From Holothuria scabra (Eukaryota > Echinodermata > Holothuroidea > Aspidochirotida > Holothuriidae): a DNA stretch of 64,000 nucleotides. The notes beneath the pieces are model-generated. The model was not told the DNA's origin. It did no database searches and worked only from the letters and a program-made list of their open reading frames with translations. Made by a program: the position numbers and the translations under genes. Each line of letters begins with the position of its first letter. The stretch's first letter is position 1. The DNA is taken from positions 20,415,318-20,479,317 of the forward strand of contig CM074188.1 of the NCBI GenBank assembly GCA_037179385.1. The letters are read 5' to 3'. Below are positions 61,601 to 64,000 of this stretch, in pieces.

Positions 61601-61898
61601 CGTTAGTGGTCGTCCTATATGTATAACGTTACAACAGCAGTCTAATTCATCCTCACCAGTATTGTTCCCATTTCGGAGAAAATGGTGTGATACTTGCTCC
61701 TTCGACATTTTGCAACAAATTGTTTGTTTTAATGCCATTTACAAATTAAACTAATCAGTAGTGTTGCACTGGTATATACTTGTTTGAATGTGATATACCT
61801 GTATACACATACAATATGTCATAGTCATCATAGTATACACACAAATAAGCTCTGTACATACAGAGCAAAACTGCATCTTGTTTGCACTAAAACACTGA

Positions 61899-62153
61899 AA
61901 ATCACCTCACTTTAAAAGAGTTGGGCTGACTAAAAGCTGGTTTAAAAATCTTTATTCTAGGAAACTGTATCAACTTCAATTCAATGTTCATGCTTTGAAA
62001 AAAATTAAAAATAAACTCTATGCATCATATACACTCATGCAGTCAGCATACTTGAGCAAGAAACTGAATGAGGACCTTTCTAAAAGGGCCTGCTTAGACA
62101 GGAAGGGCCTTGCAGGAAAGATCATCAGTACAATGTTTAACAAGTGCTTTTGA
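61899..62153 (+). CDS. Unrecognised coding-like frame, piece 1 (84 codons)
   Basis: Open from the codon after TGA (61896-61898) to TGA at 62151-62153; first ATG at 62037. The product is very basic: an aromatic- and lysine-rich first half and a second half with Leu-Ser-Lys-Lys-Leu-Asn-Glu-Asp-Leu and a Gly-Leu-Ala-Gly-Lys-Ile-Ile stretch, ending Asn-Lys-Cys-Phe. Codon choice in the last 38 residues (AAG, GAC, GCC, ATC) looks genuinely coding. No family recognised. It lies in the same frame as piece 2 (62322-62549), but at least four stops separate them, so exons or a decayed gene are both possible. Confidence 0.3.
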   Translation, partial: KSPHFKRVGLTKSWFKNLYSRKLYQLQFNVHALKKIKNKLYASYTLMQSAYLSKKLNEDLSKRACLDRKGLAGKIISTMFNKCF

Positions 62154-62321
62154 TTTTTCTCATTAACTCTTGGTAAAATTGAAAAATACTGAAGGCAATT
62201 TAAGGCAAATACCAATCAGGTTGCAAGGGAATGAGTATGTCCAGCTGATCAGGTTTGGCAAATGGGATTTCTTACTTTCAATTCCTTGTGAATTTCTTTT
62301 CACATTGAATACTGGTCCTAA

Positions 62322-62549
62322 AAATTACATGATGATGGCTGGACTGTTACGATAGTAATTCATCACTATCCTGTCCTCTTGGGAGAGCCTGGACGGAATG
62401 GTCCAATCATTTCTACTAGCCAGTTTGATATGCCTAGTAGCTCAAACAGTCAATGTAACAACTTACAGTCTGTTTTTTGTGCAGGAAACTACCTAAATGT
62501 TGCCCAATATGATTCTCCTTTATGTGACCACCTTAATGATCAAAAATAA
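62322..62549 (+). CDS. Unrecognised coding-like frame, piece 2 (75 codons) with polyA signals
   Basis: Follows TAA at 62319-62321 and ends TAA at 62547-62549. Composition is polar (Ser, Asn, Gln, Pro, with four Cys near the end), quite unlike translations of random AT-rich sequence. AATAAA occurs at 62545-62550 and again at 62549-62554, overlapping and following the stop, so this could be a last exon or a retrocopy end. No domain recognised. Confidence 0.3.
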   Translation, partial: KLHDDGWTVTIVIHHYPVLLGEPGRNGPIISTSQFDMPSSSNSQCNNLQSVFCAGNYLNVAQYDSPLCDHLNDQK

Positions 62550-62662
62550 ATAAAATTAATGTAACAAATCTAGGAATGAATTAACAGTTTTCACTTCATT
62601 GAGTGCCACGTTGATGAGAACCCATTTTAAAACAAAGTTGAGTATACTAGGGTGTGACAAAA

Positions 62663-62989
62663 CTAGCTGCCAGTGAACATATCATGGATGTCATAATAAT
62701 CAGTAGTAGGCTTACTGTAATACAGTTTAGGATCACATTGAGGTGAGCTTTTGGGACAATTCAAGTCAACCAGTGTAAGATTGAGTTTGAGGGAGTGGGA
62801 ACTTGTTACTGAATAAAAAGTGATATATGCTAGGCATGCCATACAGCCTTGAACACTAATTCCTGTCTCCGAGTCCACAGAAACCACTCCTTCATTAAAG
62901 TTAACCAGTATAAAAATGCAAGTCACAGTTAAGGTGGCAGTACATAATTGCCCATGGATGATGGGGTAAGGTTTTTGAATGATGTAAGC
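62663..62989 (-). CDS. Unrecognised 108-codon minus-strand frame
   Basis: Open from after TAA (62990-62992) to TAG at 62663-62665, without an early ATG, so it would be an exon or relic. Residues about 17-30 and 55-70 are hydrophobic; between them is a Val-Asp-Ser-Glu-Thr-Gly segment, and five cysteines are spread over the length. It converges on piece 2 of the plus strand. No family recognised; chance is a real alternative. Confidence 0.2.
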   Translation of the reverse strand, partial: AYIIQKPYPIIHGQLCTATLTVTCIFILVNFNEGVVSVDSETGISVQGCMACLAYITFYSVTSSHSLKLNLTLVDLNCPKSSPQCDPKLYYSKPTTDYYDIHDMFTGS

Positions 62990-63754
62990 TTATGAAGGAT
63001 TAGAATTACAAAGCTGGCTCTATAGCCCATGGGACTTCATAGAAATAGACATAACTTGAACTTAATTACAGTACAGTATACCACTACACTGTAGGTCTAT
63101 TATGGAAAATGTTGGAAAGGAGTGAGTTTTTCTGTTTGCGGCACACTGAAACTATCAGGTAAGAAAGAATAATAATCCGTGGATATGTCCAGACTGAAGT
63201 TGAAGCCTCTTAATTTAGAATGTGGTTAATCCAGGCTGACTTGGTCATGATTCATACACCCCTGCAGTCCCACTATCCAAGGTTTACTTTACAACTAGGC
63301 TAAGTTACATGCAAGCCCCCCATGGCCACAGTGCCAGCATTGCACTGAATGTCACGGAATATATGCCATGAAAACTAAAGCTTCATACTTTAAAGACTGC
63401 AAGTCTGCAAACAACACTGGAAGTTTTTTTAAGATTGTAAATGCAATCGGTACCTGTCCTGTAAATCCCACAGTAAAATAGTCGTTAATTATTTTGTTAT
63501 GGTCGACGTTTTGTGAGCCGTATTGGAATAGTAGTTAGTACTAACAGTAACGTTATAGGATATTTAACGTTAGCTGTGTACCAATACCATGTGTACTATA
63601 GTACATACTACATACATATTGTACCGTAAATACCCCTTCAGGTTTAGCAGTTGTTTACAAAACAATTTGTAAATTAAACTACGTAATTTTGGTATCAACA
63701 GAAAGCCTATGCTATAATCTGCAAACGTCGATACAAAAATATCGTTTTACATCC
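62990..63754. other. No gene recognised
   Basis: AT-rich; several AACGTTA words at 63540-63580 as near 60.4 kb. Confidence 0.3.
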
Positions 63755-63850
63755 CTCAATGAGTCAGGTACTCGCAAAGTTTGAGGTCCTAATCTGAGAC
63801 ATAAGAATCGACTGCCTCTTTTTGAGGACGTATTTTTGCAGTATATGTTT
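63755..63850. repeat. Dispersed repeat with ATGAGTCAGGTACTCG, copy 2
   Basis: Partner of 61505-61600, same orientation. Confidence 0.5.
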
Positions 63851-63954
63851 GAAAAAACCTAAAAAATCTTTGATTTCTAAGAGAAGGAAAGGTCAAAATG
63901 TCCACTTACCGTGTCGTTGTGTCTATTTATACGCCTACTTATACATAATTCAAC

Positions 63955-64000
63955 ATGTCGGGGGAGACCCCTTGTCAGTCACAGTTCCGCGAAATCTCAT
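63955..64000 (+). CDS. Frame open at the right edge (15 codons visible)
   Basis: An ATG at 63955, preceded in frame by TAA at 63946-63948, starts a frame still open at the window end. Composition is GC-richer than its flank. On the other strand the same DNA has a strong splice donor (ACG|GTAAGTGG at about 63911-63914), so a minus-strand first exon is an alternative. Too short to name. Confidence 0.2.
   Translation, partial: MSGETPCQSQFREIS

Overview
The window looks like intergenic and/or intronic DNA of an animal. It is AT-rich with no operons or long reading frames, has long (TA)n and (GT)n microsatellites, tRNA-derived SINEs, hAT-like and piggyBac-like non-autonomous DNA transposons, foldback elements and many diverged interspersed repeats. 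The repeat style suggests a marine invertebrate, perhaps an echinoderm such as a sea cucumber. That placement is inference; no diagnostic gene is present. No rRNA, intact tRNA, CRISPR or prokaryotic feature was seen.

Layout. 1-3.5 kb is a diverged AT-rich tandem array into which a 1.9-kb hAT-like element (305-2195, perfect 8-bp target duplication) inserted; that element itself carries a second hAT-like insertion. 3.6-9.7 kb holds foldback elements, two repeats that recur near 39-40 kb, and the first of four same-orientation SINE copies. 10.5-13.1 kb holds the two most gene-like frames; the better one is a 109-codon ORF at 12490 with a strong start context, an upstream TGACGTCA and a downstream AATAAA. 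13.3-13.8 kb is (TA)n around a tRNA-like fragment. 15.8-17.6 kb has a second hAT-like element and a 251-bp piggyBac-like MITE whose twin of equal length lies inverted at 53.4 kb. 21.3-25.1 kb is built of three separate local duplications with very long (TA)n tracts. 31.6, 36.0 and 52.7 kb carry one MITE family and 36.7 kb a related-looking one, all with TGACGTCA in their terminal repeats. 41.4-42.0 kb is a 156-bp tandem repeat with three AGGTCA half-sites per unit (a DR1 and a DR4); diverged relatives lie near 46.5 kb. 57.7-58.8 kb is a composite TTGGGCAAA-rich element. 60.9-61.1 kb is a near-perfect 170-bp hairpin. 61.9-63.0 kb contains unrecognised frames with coding-like composition, and a short frame is open at the right edge.

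The genes do not form a recognisable pathway. The informative content is transposon archaeology (nested insertion, a preserved empty-site paralogue, equal-length twins) and the spread of palindromic or direct-repeat transcription-factor-like motifs (TGACGTCA, AGGTCA) by repeats. All homology statements are by eye; no alignment or database search was run, and boundaries of diverged repeats are approximate.
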